Of a stretch of DNA of 24,242 nucleotides, positions 5,968 to 14,021 are shown piece after piece (positions within the stretch are counted from its first letter, which is position 1; the number at the start of each line of letters is the position of its first letter). The position numbers were made by a program, and so were the translations under genes. Origin of the DNA: a virus; the IMG/VR virus record IMGVR_UViG_3300023210_000217, positions 1 to 24,242 of that record; one strand, 5' to 3'. The notes under the pieces are model-generated. The model saw only the letters and a program-made list of their open reading frames with translations, made no database searches and was not told the origin of the DNA.

Positions 5968-6312
5968 ATGACCAAGATCCACCGCAAGGTCAGGCTGCCA
6001 ACCGACCTGATCAGCATCCTCCGCTATATCCGTGACTCCATAGGCAACCGCTCAGTCCCGGTTCTCGTGAACATCTGCCTCAAGCAGACTCGGGGTGTTA
6101 GTTGCCTAGATTACGCACCTACCACACGATATTCGAGCGAGGCCATTGACTTGTGGCTGTATGAGGAGTATGCTAATCTTGAAGCCGCAGAGCTCCGCGC
6201 ACGGATAGCGCATGCCCTGGTAGGCGTTGACACCACGATCGACTGGAACAGAACAGGAGTGACAGTATGCCCAGCAATGGAATGCCTTCAACAGCAACCG
6301 GCCTGCAGATGA
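5968..6312 (+). CDS. hypothetical protein (114 aa)
   Basis: AACAGGA lies 7 bases before the ATG. The N-terminus is basic (MTKIHRKVRLPTDLI), followed by an alpha-helical region with an acidic helix at residues ~70-90. It is not recognised. The last 15 residues are encoded over the start of the next gene (46-base overlap in another frame), so the C-terminus is constrained by that gene's leader. It follows the tRNA cluster without a terminator. Confidence 0.6.
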   Translation: MTKIHRKVRLPTDLISILRYIRDSIGNRSVPVLVNICLKQTRGVSCLDYAPTTRYSSEAIDLWLYEEYANLEAAELRARIAHALVGVDTTIDWNRTGVTVCPAMECLQQQPACR

Positions 6313-6575
6313 TGTACGATGCCCAGATGAGTCGCGCTAGGCGAAGGATACAGGCCATAAACGATAAGCTCATTATTACCCCATTAATGAACAGACTGGT
6401 TGACATGGTTCAAGGGGATGCCAAGAGGAAGCTCCTGAAGGAATACCACCAATGTATCAATGCCGAGCAGTATGCCAGACTGAAGGCTAGAGTCTGCTTT
6501 ACCGGACTCAATCAGTTTCATGTGTACGGCAAGGGCATAGTAGCCGCCAAGCGGGCACTCATGGTACATTCATGA
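6267..6575 (+). CDS. hypothetical protein (102 aa), basic helical
   Basis: The start is set by AACAGGAG 7 bases upstream, inside the end of the preceding gene. The protein is rich in Arg, Lys, Met and Ala and predicted helical throughout; the motif SRARRRIQAINDK near residue 22 is strongly basic. No family is recognised. The stop overlaps the next start (ATGA). Confidence 0.65.
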   Translation: MPSNGMPSTATGLQMMYDAQMSRARRRIQAINDKLIITPLMNRLVDMVQGDAKRKLLKEYHQCINAEQYARLKARVCFTGLNQFHVYGKGIVAAKRALMVHS

Positions 6576-6994
6576 TGCGCACCGAAATAGTCTGGGTTAA
6601 TGTAGGTTCTGCGGGTTCGTTTGCTGCTTGTAGCAGGTGGGCAGTGCGTTCTCATACTACTCTTACATGCGGCGATGACATCTACCCCGGCGAAATTGGC
6701 ATGCAGAAATCGCGACTCATGTTACATCATCTTGGCGAGGTTGTAACTGGCGAGGCAGAAACCCCAGACTGGCTACACGATGCCCACGCCGTAATCAATG
6801 AGCAACCGCTATTCCCACCTGACTTCTACCAGAAAAAGCCCAGAGGCAAGAGAACATTCAACTATTCACAATTCACACATAACAGGAAAGATCATGATCA
6901 ATCACATCAAGGCAGCATTATTCAATCTCGGAGCACAGTGCAGCCGCGCAAAGGGTATTGCAAGAATCGATTCAGATCCAGTCGAGATTATTAA
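6572..6994 (+). CDS. hypothetical protein (140 aa)
   Basis: Coupled to the previous gene by ATGA. The first ~100 residues look like a folded alpha/beta domain. The last ~34 residues, encoded over the start of the next gene, are rich in Ser, Arg, Gln and His and look like an overlap artefact rather than conserved sequence. I do not recognise the family. The overlap of about 100 bases with the DUF7448 gene is long for this window, so the true end might be affected by a frameshift; I see no slippery site. Confidence 0.5.
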   Translation: MMRTEIVWVNVGSAGSFAACSRWAVRSHTTLTCGDDIYPGEIGMQKSRLMLHHLGEVVTGEAETPDWLHDAHAVINEQPLFPPDFYQKKPRGKRTFNYSQFTHNRKDHDQSHQGSIIQSRSTVQPRKGYCKNRFRSSRDY

Positions 6995-8363
6995 CGAAAA
7001 GAAGCAGTACCAGGAGTTCCATGGTCAATCAATGATCAGCCTTCACGATGCCGAGCGCATGGTAGAGGCGTTTCGTAATGGCGACTTTGAAGCTGCCGTA
7101 GACAAGTTCCGAGCTGACGCCGAGGCGATAGAGTCCGATGATGTCAAGCGCCGGGAATCTGCCCGTATGCGCGCACTGTTTATCGACAAACTGGACGGTG
7201 ACGAAAGGGAAATGGCCGAGTGGGATGGTAAGGCCCGAGGCCCGATGAACACTGGCGATCGGCATGAGGACGATATGGGGCTGGACGAGCTGAGTGAGAT
7301 CTTTGCTGGACAGGGGGCGCATGAAGAGCAGATCGAAGAGGCTAAGGGGGAAGAAGATAAACCCATGCCAAAGCTACCAGATTCAGCACCGAAACCCAGT
7401 AGATTCAACATCAGTAAATGCACTATGGAGATCTGTGAGCAACACGGCGCATGCCGAGATTGTCCATGCCACCCGACTGATGATGTGCCAGCAGAGCCAA
7501 AGGTAACGATCAAGGACAAGCCCGCAGACCCGCCAGTGGACCAGCCCAAGCAGCCGGTTGTTGAGGCGCGTATCAACAAAGAAGCCCGCCTAGAAAATAT
7601 GATCGGCCTTACTATGACAAAGGTTGAGAATGTAAACGATGAAGAGCTCGTGTTCCACAGTGCTGACGGCCAGGAATTCATGCTCTTTCATAACCAGGAT
7701 TGCTGCGAAATCGTGGAGATCGAGGATATAACCGGCGAGCTTGAAACGCTAGTAGGTAATCCTATTACCATTGCCAGTTGCAGTAGTCAAGAAGATCCAA
7801 TGGCTGACGATTCCGGCACCTGGACGTTCTACAAATTTGGAACTAATCAAGGCTGGGTAGATGTTCGCTGGTATGGCCAGTCTAATGGATACTACTCAGA
7901 GGAGGTTAGCTTTAAGAGGTTGGCTCCAGCCGATGAAGCTCCAACTCCTCCGCCTGAAGAGCCCAAGGAATCCCTCAAGCAAGCCAAGTCCAGAATGGCC
8001 GACGAAGCCGCCTCTTCCCTGTCCAAGTCCATGCGTAAGCCCGAACCAGGAGAGCACACTGTCAAGGTGGGCAACACCGATGTCGTGGTCCCCGAGGGCA
8101 AGCCAGAACTCGAAGCCAAGGTCCGCGGATGGTATACTGGTTCTCTCGGAGCCGATACCGATCATGACGGAGTGCCTTGTTCCTTCACTTGCCCGGCCAA
8201 TGTGGATCAGCCTTGCGCGGAATGCGGCCGTCAGTGGCCCTGCAAGAACATCCACAGCTCAAAAGGCGGTGACTACTTCGAACGGAAGGGAGAGAGCAAA
8301 GAGGTCCTGTCTGAGGAAGATGAGAAGCTGAAGGACACGTTGACCAATAACGGGGGTGTGTGA
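6894..8363 (+). CDS. DUF7448-domain protein with two Cys clusters
   Basis: 489 residues. The start at 6894 follows AACAGGAAAGATC; an in-frame ATG at 6798 lacks a ribosome site. Residues 1-160 are helical and acidic. Residues 176-191 hold a Cys cluster (C-x4-C-x5-C-x2-C-x-C). Residues ~234-342 match the DUF7448 pattern, with NQDCCEIVEIEDI and, near the end, the aromatic RWYGQSNGYYSE; this domain is common in phages and has no known function to me. Residues 345-400 are a Pro/Glu/Lys-rich linker. Residues 429-450 hold a second Cys cluster (C-x3-C-x8-C-x2-C-x5-C). The two clusters flanking the domain suggest zinc binding. It is the largest protein in the small-gene block between the terminase subunits. 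Confidence 0.7.
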   Translation: MINHIKAALFNLGAQCSRAKGIARIDSDPVEIINEKKQYQEFHGQSMISLHDAERMVEAFRNGDFEAAVDKFRADAEAIESDDVKRRESARMRALFIDKLDGDEREMAEWDGKARGPMNTGDRHEDDMGLDELSEIFAGQGAHEEQIEEAKGEEDKPMPKLPDSAPKPSRFNISKCTMEICEQHGACRDCPCHPTDDVPAEPKVTIKDKPADPPVDQPKQPVVEARINKEARLENMIGLTMTKVENVNDEELVFHSADGQEFMLFHNQDCCEIVEIEDITGELETLVGNPITIASCSSQEDPMADDSGTWTFYKFGTNQGWVDVRWYGQSNGYYSEEVSFKRLAPADEAPTPPPEEPKESLKQAKSRMADEAASSLSKSMRKPEPGEHTVKVGNTDVVVPEGKPELEAKVRGWYTGSLGADTDHDGVPCSFTCPANVDQPCAECGRQWPCKNIHSSKGGDYFERKGESKEVLSEEDEKLKDTLTNNGGV

Positions 8364-8593
8364 TGAGTAAGCACAGCTTATTTGCAGGAATCGGCATCGC
8401 ATTGATTGCATTGATCTTATTGATTGCCCTCTCTGTCCGTATTGATGCAAACAACAAGGAGAGCCGTCGGCACATTACCCCCACAATCGTTATGATAGAT
8501 GGTTATTCATACTACTATACTCGCACTGCGATGGCTCCGACACCTGCAACTCTCAAGAGGTGTATAATTGAGGCTAAGGATTGTGATGAGTAA
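8363..8593 (+). CDS. small single-pass membrane protein (76 aa)
   Basis: One strongly hydrophobic helix at residues ~7-27 (Leu/Ile/Ala-rich), preceded by a short basic N-terminus. The rest is hydrophilic, with a Tyr-rich segment (GYSYYYTR). It resembles a small phage inner-membrane protein; a spanin or holin role cannot be shown because no lysozyme gene is nearby. The start ATG at 8363 overlaps the upstream stop (TGATG) and is preceded by GGGGG. A GTG three bases earlier is an unlikely start. Confidence 0.6.
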   Translation: MSKHSLFAGIGIALIALILLIALSVRIDANNKESRRHITPTIVMIDGYSYYYTRTAMAPTPATLKRCIIEAKDCDE

Positions 8594-8759
8594 GTATAAA
8601 CTAAATCCTATTGAATGGCCTATTGTTCAGCGTTGCTTTTGTAAGCATGAATTCAGATTGATGGATAAGCATTATGGTGATGCAATTAATCTATTTGGAT
8701 GTCGCGAGCGCTGGAAATGTTGGAAATGTGGAGCAATACAAGGAAGGAAGAAGCTATGA
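8586..8759 (+). CDS. small zinc-ribbon-like protein (57 aa)
   Basis: The start at 8586 is favoured by AAGGA 6 bases upstream and an 8-base overlap with the previous gene (ATGAGTAA, the same junction seen upstream of recT). Two Cys pairs, CFC near residue 17 and CWKCG near residue 46, are spaced about 25 residues apart, consistent with one zinc ribbon. A stretch of aromatic and basic residues lies between them. Function unknown. Confidence 0.6.
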   Translation: MSKYKLNPIEWPIVQRCFCKHEFRLMDKHYGDAINLFGCRERWKCWKCGAIQGRKKL

Positions 8760-9037
8760 GCAACGAACAAACACTCACCGTTGAAGAGGTGAAATCGATT
8801 CTGTCAGGAGACAGCGATTACAAGAAGATGGATGAGCCAGGGTGCAGCACACTGAAAGGCTTGAACATAATCGCTAAGTACTGCCCTAATAATGGAGTTG
8901 ACGCTGCGTGGCATGATCAGATATGGGGCGCAGAGGTTGAAAACGCTATCAAGAATGGACTCACTCGCAAGGATGCAGAGACGCTTCGTGACCTTAACTG
9001 GTTCGTTGACGACGGTGCGTTCTCATCCTTCGCCTAG
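8756..9037 (+). CDS. hypothetical protein (93 aa)
   Basis: Coupled by ATGA to the zinc-ribbon gene, with AAGGAAGGAAG upstream. The protein is helical and acidic, with one Cys pair too far apart to be a metal site. Not recognised. It is the last plus-strand gene before the inverted terminase; its stop is one base from the stop of the convergent gene, leaving no room for a terminator between them. Confidence 0.6.
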   Translation: MSNEQTLTVEEVKSILSGDSDYKKMDEPGCSTLKGLNIIAKYCPNNGVDAAWHDQIWGAEVENAIKNGLTRKDAETLRDLNWFVDDGAFSSFA

Positions 9038-9038
9038 C

Positions 9039-11549
9039 CTAAACAAAGCCACCAAAGCCGCCCTGGGTATCTGGAACTACCGGTGGCGGTAATGGCCTTG
9101 CCTTGTGGGCAGCTGCCGTATCCACGCCCAAACACATGTATTGCAGGGCATCAGCCAAGTGACTGAACTTGTTCTTGCTGGCAACGTCCTTGAACTTTTC
9201 ATCCTGACCACTGACTTGAACTCGCTCGAACTTATACCCACCTTTCAACCCTTTTAATATCATATGACATGACGGGTCAATCAGTATGGCCGGTTGCCCC
9301 ACAGCATCCAGTCTGGTCAACCTATCAAGTACAGCCTGCCTACGTGGCAGAAAATCATTGGTAGACGCCGCCATAGTAGGTATCTTCAGGTTAGCCAGGA
9401 CGCGGGCACATGTAAGCTCGTCAGCCTGGCTCCGTTGTTCACCCGCAGGATCCCCAACAGATGAGAACGGTATACCCGGGAATGTGTTGGCCAGCATCGG
9501 CTTGACGGCGTTTTCTGTAAACTGCTTCAATCCACCATCCTCGCACCATAGCTCACGCAGTATCCTGAGTTGGCCGGTAGGTGTTACCTGCCCGAATAGG
9601 CATGCTGGTGTCAGTCCATAATCCCAGGCAAGCATGATAGGTATCCCGCCAAACAGCCCAAGCGGTACTGGCGATTTGTGAACAAACTCATTGAAAGCAT
9701 CGCCGTACACGGGCTTTCCGTCAAAGATGGCGCCATAGTCACCCATGCAATGAACCTTGATCCAGTCGCTATCGGCACTCCCAACATTCTTCATCCAGTA
9801 GCGATAACCCTGCTTATGGTTCTGAACATTCTCCGCAATGGGGTTAGCCTCGTACCCGACAGTTCTACCCCTGGTATCCAGGACTGGCAATAGCCCGCCT
9901 GGCTGCCTGAAGAATTCCCAATTAGGTAGCTTCGACTTTTCTGCCAGCTTGTAATACCAAGAGTCATCGTCCGGAGGGTTAGTGTCTGCGATCATACCGG
10001 TCCATGATGTGTCATCAGGACAGTCAGCCATTGACGGGTAACGCCCCGTTCTGGATAAGCCGGCATCAACAAGAGTCTTTGGTATCTCGCGCACCTCGTT
10101 GAACCATATCCCGGTCAGCTCCAGGGATAATAATCGCTTTGCATCCTTCGGCTTGTCCAATGCGAGGAACATTATCTCAAGGTCCATGGTCGTTTTATCC
10201 GGTAGTACCATCCTAATTCTACCGCGAATAGGCGAGTCATAGACAATAGGGCATAATGTGTCAGGAAACCATTCCTGCCAGGTTTTGATAGTCGTAGTCT
10301 TGAGTTCCCCATAGGTCTGAGAGCACCACATTGCCTTACCGTTGCGACGAACGTATATCTTATGAGTTGGAACCTCTATACAGTACACCATGTCGTCATA
10401 CTGCTCTTTGTACCATCCATAGTCTTGCTTGCAATGGCTCTTGATTACATTAAGCCTGGGGTGATGTTTTTTTTCTGAAAGTATCGTTACAAGGTAATGG
10501 TCGTAATTGTTATTGAACCCTGTTTTTGACTTAATTCCTGCTTTTGTTTTTAATGCTACATTCATTACCATGCCTGCACGCAGGCCTATTTCCTGGAAAT
10601 CATCCGCTAATTGCTTGCTGCTTGTTGAAAGAAATCTAGTACTACCGCTACTATGCCCGTCTCCCATATGGAATCCATCTATGAATGCTTCGAGATGTTC
10701 TTGGGGGGCATTCTTTAGCCAATCCGGAGCATACTTGCTGTAAGATTTGCCAAGTGTAGAAAGCATTTTTATCAGCGGCTTAGTTTTATCAGTGACCGAT
10801 AGCCGATATGTTTTGCAATTTCCGTCAGGGCGATCAGCTACAGTGTATGGCAAGTTAGCATTGCGAAACAGTTCCTCAGAATCATATCTGGATGGATCTT
10901 GAGTAATCACACATTGATGGCGTGTGTAACCGTCGTTACATTTGTACACCCCACATGATCCTTCGGCATACCAGAACCCAAGCCACTTGAAGAAATCAAC
11001 AGAATACCCAGGATGAGTGCCGATCCAATCAGCGTCACGCTTTACCCTGTAGCTCGACTTCCCATATACTTCATGAGCCTTCTTAAACTCGTACTCACCC
11101 CATATTTGTTTTCTAGTTCTTTTCTTTGAAACCATCATGTGATGATCTGGAGTGACGAGGAAATTGACGCCTTCAGACTTAAAGCCCATCATCTCCCCAG
11201 AATAATGCTTTTTGTAGTAATAAGTCGGTTCAACGAATTCCATTTGCCCTGAGTCGTTCAACTGGGAGACGCGTTCCCCCGGCAATAAATCCTTGAATAG
11301 CTTCCATCCATTTTCGGTTAATAGTTCTGTTTCTTTGTCGTAGCAATTCCGGACTATCGCCCACCGCGAACGCCTGATTCCATCCTTGCTAGGCTTCTGC
11401 TTTGTTGCCCTGGCGTATACCTCGATGCAACAGCCCACTGACTTTCCGCTGCCTATCGGCCCCATGATCATACGGACCTCTGCATCGCTGCAATGGAATT
11501 GCTCAAGGGTGGGGAGAGCAGTGTAGTCGATAACCTTTTTTTCTGCCAT
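9039..11549 (-). CDS. terL: terminase large subunit, interrupted by an intein
   Basis: 836 residues, of which 69-411 are an intein, leaving a 493-residue terminase of normal size. The ATPase has a Walker A motif at 30-37 (GPIGSGKS), Walker B ending at N484-E485 (GIWFNE), and a coupling motif near 519-526 (MIADTNPP). The RNase H-like nuclease shows acidic residues D643 (AWDYG), D700 (VGDPAG) and D800 (HLADALQ). It packages DNA into the prohead using ATP and cuts concatemers. The start at 11549 follows CAGGAATACAT. It is transcribed opposite to the terminase small subunit and all structural genes, with its own candidate promoter at 11572-11599. Confidence 0.93.
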   Translation of the reverse strand: MAEKKVIDYTALPTLEQFHCSDAEVRMIMGPIGSGKSVGCCIEVYARATKQKPSKDGIRRSRWAIVRNCYDKETELLTENGWKLFKDLLPGERVSQLNDSGQMEFVEPTYYYKKHYSGEMMGFKSEGVNFLVTPDHHMMVSKKRTRKQIWGEYEFKKAHEVYGKSSYRVKRDADWIGTHPGYSVDFFKWLGFWYAEGSCGVYKCNDGYTRHQCVITQDPSRYDSEELFRNANLPYTVADRPDGNCKTYRLSVTDKTKPLIKMLSTLGKSYSKYAPDWLKNAPQEHLEAFIDGFHMGDGHSSGSTRFLSTSSKQLADDFQEIGLRAGMVMNVALKTKAGIKSKTGFNNNYDHYLVTILSEKKHHPRLNVIKSHCKQDYGWYKEQYDDMVYCIEVPTHKIYVRRNGKAMWCSQTYGELKTTTIKTWQEWFPDTLCPIVYDSPIRGRIRMVLPDKTTMDLEIMFLALDKPKDAKRLLSLELTGIWFNEVREIPKTLVDAGLSRTGRYPSMADCPDDTSWTGMIADTNPPDDDSWYYKLAEKSKLPNWEFFRQPGGLLPVLDTRGRTVGYEANPIAENVQNHKQGYRYWMKNVGSADSDWIKVHCMGDYGAIFDGKPVYGDAFNEFVHKSPVPLGLFGGIPIMLAWDYGLTPACLFGQVTPTGQLRILRELWCEDGGLKQFTENAVKPMLANTFPGIPFSSVGDPAGEQRSQADELTCARVLANLKIPTMAASTNDFLPRRQAVLDRLTRLDAVGQPAILIDPSCHMILKGLKGGYKFERVQVSGQDEKFKDVASKNKFSHLADALQYMCLGVDTAAAHKARPLPPPVVPDTQGGFGGFV
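10317..11345 (-). mobile_element. intein with LAGLIDADG endonuclease domain in terL
   Basis: The intein runs from C69 to Q411 (343 residues), inserted between VRN68 and T412, so splicing would rejoin the common terminase sequence VRN-TYGEL. Block A is CYDKETELLTENGW. Block B is VTPDHH (T133, H136). Two LAGLIDADG-type motifs are LGFWYAEG (190-197) and FIDGFHMGDG (289-298), each with an acidic residue in the catalytic place. Block F includes H396. The C-terminus is WCSQ with T412 as +1 nucleophile, whereas most inteins end in His-Asn. The DNA is visibly more AT-rich than the flanking exteins, suggesting separate origin. Confidence 0.9.
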
Positions 11550-11571
11550 ATGTATTCCTGATGTTGCAAAT

Positions 11572-11599
11572 ATTCTAATCAGTTTTGAAAAATATGCAA
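11572..11599 (-). promoter_or_regulatory. candidate promoter for terL
   Basis: On the minus strand, TTGCAT (11599-11594) and TAGAAT (11577-11572) are 16 bases apart. Transcription would begin about 15 bases before the terL start, giving a short leader containing the ribosome site. A dedicated promoter is needed because neighbouring genes run the other way. Confidence 0.5.
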
Positions 11600-11618
11600 G
11601 TTTTTAGGTGCTTAAAAA

Positions 11619-11644
11619 TTGTACAGTTGTGGCTAGTTGTACAA
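11619..11644. repeat. TTGTACA direct repeats in the terL-portal divergent region
   Basis: TTGTACA (11619-11625) and the palindrome TTGTACAA (11637-11644) are 18 bases apart. They lie between the candidate promoters for terL and for the structural operon and could be a shared regulator site. Confidence 0.35.
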
Positions 11645-11664
11645 ATATTTTACGGGGTGGTGCA

Positions 11665-11670
11665 TATAAT
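11665..11670 (+). promoter_or_regulatory. candidate -10 box for the structural operon
   Basis: A perfect TATAAT preceded by TGCA. A -35 box at the usual spacing is not evident; TTGTAC is 22 bases upstream. It may need an activator or a phage-modified polymerase. Confidence 0.35.
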
Positions 11671-11729
11671 CTATTGATTCCGCGAAATAATGTGCTTAAA
11701 TTGTTAGCACTGTTCTGTGTGAATGATCA

Positions 11730-11762
11730 AGCGCACTGGAAGGCATCCTCTTTCAGTGCGCT
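11730..11762 (+). promoter_or_regulatory. stable hairpin in the portal 5' leader
   Basis: AGCGCACTG (11730-11738) pairs perfectly with CAGTGCGCT (11754-11762), extended by three more pairs including one G-U. It lies 19 bases before the portal start and just upstream of the AAAAAAGG ribosome site, and has no T-run. It may protect or process the late mRNA. Confidence 0.5.
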
Positions 11763-11781
11763 ACTTCAAAAAAGGTTAACA

Positions 11782-13791
11782 ATGCTAACGGCAAGATCCG
11801 ACAACGAATTAGTCACTGACGAGCTCGCCGCAATCGAAGAAGGCAAGCAAGCCCAGCAACCTGTTGTCTGCGCACTATCGCTGCATGTAACCAAGTCATT
11901 CGAAGACGCCAAGATGTTCCGTGAAACAGTCGGCATCTCCAACCGCCTACTAAAATCACGCAGACTCAAGGCTGGCAAGTACAGCCCCGAACAAGCTGCA
12001 GCCATAGCCTTGAAGGGTGGTACTCAATTATTCTTCAATGTCACCGAGCAGAAATGCGAAGCTGCAGAAGCATGGCTGACCGACGTACTTACACCTACAG
12101 ATGATCGATCCTGGGATATACGACCTACACCAATCCCGACATTGCCCGGAGATATGGGCGAAGCAATTTTACAAGCAGCCGTCCAGCAGTTCGCACATCT
12201 GGAAGCGTTCACGCCTGAGGACATTGACGCCCGCGGGCTGATGGTCCAGGAATACGCAACTCAGATGTATGATGAGATGCTCAAGCAGCTATCTGAGGAG
12301 GCACAGGAGATCAACGACCGGATGTCCCAGAAGATGGCTGACCAGACTATTGAGGGTGGATGGGCAGAGGCTGTAGGCGAGTTTGTCAACGATCTCGTAA
12401 CCTATCCGACAGCAATACTCAAGGGACCGGTCATGGTCCAAAAGAAGGTTTTGGCCTACGAGAACGGTGAGCCGGTTGTCAAGGAAGAGATCGTGCCGAC
12501 TTGGAAATGTGTTGACCCAATGAATTTCTATCCAGGCCCCAATGCCCGCAATGTGGAAGAGTCGTACTTGTGCGAAATCTTATACATCGACAAGGCGAAC
12601 CTGTCCCTCATGCGTGGTGTGCCTGGCTGGAATGTAGATGCGATCAATGCCGTTTTATCGATGAACCAGCAGAGCATTACCAACCCACCGGACCAGGACC
12701 TTTCCATCCATACCGAGAAGGCAACCCTTGAGGACCGTGACGACATTTACAATAACGGCATTGCCGTAGGATCCGTGTCAGCCGTTGAGTTCTGGGGTAA
12801 TGTACCGGGCTGGATGCTAAAGCAGTGGGGATCCAAAGAGGCAATAGCTGACGATTTTGCATACTACCCCGTCCAATGCATCAAAGTCGGTAATCTGGTA
12901 CTCCTGGCTAAACTCAATGCTGATCCACTCAGCCGCCGCCCATATTTCGCTGACTCATTCGTGCGTAACAAAAATAGTATATGGGGTTTGGCAAGTATTC
13001 CGGAAAAGATGGAAGATTGTCAGGACGGTGTAAACGGTACGCAGCGGGCGCTGATGAATAATCAGGCGCTGGCATCGGGACCTATGCAGGCAGTTGATCT
13101 GGACGCTATCCTTCCTCAATACATCCCGACCATCAACAACATCGCTCCATGGAAGGTTATCGGGTACAGCAGCAGCAAGTCTGGCGGGAGGGATCCGGTT
13201 AAATGGTTCCAGCCGAAGAGCAATTCAGCAGAGCTAATCAATACGTCAGACTGGTATGAGAAGAAGGCAGACGATAGGACGCTGATTCCGAGTTACGTGA
13301 CAGGGGACCAGGACATAGGCGGGGCAGGTCAAACGGCATCGGGATTATCCATGCTCATGGGCGCCGCTTCACGAGGGATCAAACGGGTTATCAAGTCTAC
13401 CGACAAGTATGTTACCAGACCGGCAATCGAGCGGTTATACAATCAAAACATGCTTGACCCCAACATAGACAAGAACTGTAAGGGTGACGCCCAGGTAATA
13501 GCCCGAGGCGCACTAGCCCTATTGGTCAAGGAACAGACCCAGTTACGCCGCCAAGAATTTCTCGCACTCACGAATAATCCCACTGACCTGGCCATCATCG
13601 GCGTTGAAGGTAGGGCGACTGTTCTCCGTGAAGTCGCGAAGGCACTAGATATCCCCGTTGACAAAGTAGTCCCGAGTGAGGAGGCTCTTCGTCAGCAGCA
13701 CAACGCAGAGATGCAGAGGCAAGGAGTTGGACCGGACGGTCAACCGCTAACTCCTGATCAACCAAAACCACAACAGGAAGCAGCACAATGA
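11782..13791 (+). CDS. portal protein
   Basis: 669 residues from the ATG at 11782, which follows AAAGG; an in-frame ATG at 11608 would add 58 residues translated from the promoter and hairpin region and is rejected. The sequence matches large portal proteins of short-tailed phages: a helical N-terminal part, a wing region with VDPMNFYPGPNA near residue 250, and a late segment around residues 518-533 (TASGLSMLMGAASRGI) followed by long helices. The C-terminal ~30 residues are Gln/Pro-rich. The portal forms the dodecameric ring through which terminase pumps DNA. Its stop overlaps the next start (ATGA). Confidence 0.88.
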   Translation: MLTARSDNELVTDELAAIEEGKQAQQPVVCALSLHVTKSFEDAKMFRETVGISNRLLKSRRLKAGKYSPEQAAAIALKGGTQLFFNVTEQKCEAAEAWLTDVLTPTDDRSWDIRPTPIPTLPGDMGEAILQAAVQQFAHLEAFTPEDIDARGLMVQEYATQMYDEMLKQLSEEAQEINDRMSQKMADQTIEGGWAEAVGEFVNDLVTYPTAILKGPVMVQKKVLAYENGEPVVKEEIVPTWKCVDPMNFYPGPNARNVEESYLCEILYIDKANLSLMRGVPGWNVDAINAVLSMNQQSITNPPDQDLSIHTEKATLEDRDDIYNNGIAVGSVSAVEFWGNVPGWMLKQWGSKEAIADDFAYYPVQCIKVGNLVLLAKLNADPLSRRPYFADSFVRNKNSIWGLASIPEKMEDCQDGVNGTQRALMNNQALASGPMQAVDLDAILPQYIPTINNIAPWKVIGYSSSKSGGRDPVKWFQPKSNSAELINTSDWYEKKADDRTLIPSYVTGDQDIGGAGQTASGLSMLMGAASRGIKRVIKSTDKYVTRPAIERLYNQNMLDPNIDKNCKGDAQVIARGALALLVKEQTQLRRQEFLALTNNPTDLAIIGVEGRATVLREVAKALDIPVDKVVPSEEALRQQHNAEMQRQGVGPDGQPLTPDQPKPQQEAAQ

Positions 13792-14021
13792 GGAAGGAAT
13801 TCAGAGCCAGAACCTGCAACACGGTTAACGAGATCCGCAAGGCGCGGAAGAAGGCCAAGCGCGAACTCAAGCGAGTAGAGGACGACGGCCAAGAGCTCTA
13901 CACTAAGGCAATCGAACGCGGCCACAAGATGCAGTCAGAGCTCCAGGGAGCAATCAATCACATGCCATTAATCCCCCGCGCATTTCTGGCGCTCAAGATA
14001 CTATTCGGGCGGTGGAAATGA
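13788..14021 (+). CDS. small basic helical protein (77 aa)
   Basis: Strongly basic (KARKKAKRELKRVEDD near residues 18-33) and helical, with a hydrophobic C-terminal segment (residues ~58-75). It is coupled to the portal gene by ATGA, with AACAGGA upstream. Unrecognised. Its place between portal and scaffold suggests a role in head assembly or DNA handling, which is inference. Confidence 0.6.
   Translation: MRKEFRARTCNTVNEIRKARKKAKRELKRVEDDGQELYTKAIERGHKMQSELQGAINHMPLIPRAFLALKILFGRWK

Noticed and set aside
7043-7681. 212-codon minus-strand frame opposite the DUF7448 gene
   Set aside because: Low-complexity Ser-rich product, antisense to a gene with a recognisable domain.
11608-11781. 58-residue N-terminal extension of the portal protein
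   Set aside because: It would be translated from the promoter and hairpin region, its sequence is unlike a portal, and the ATG at 11782 has its own ribosome site.
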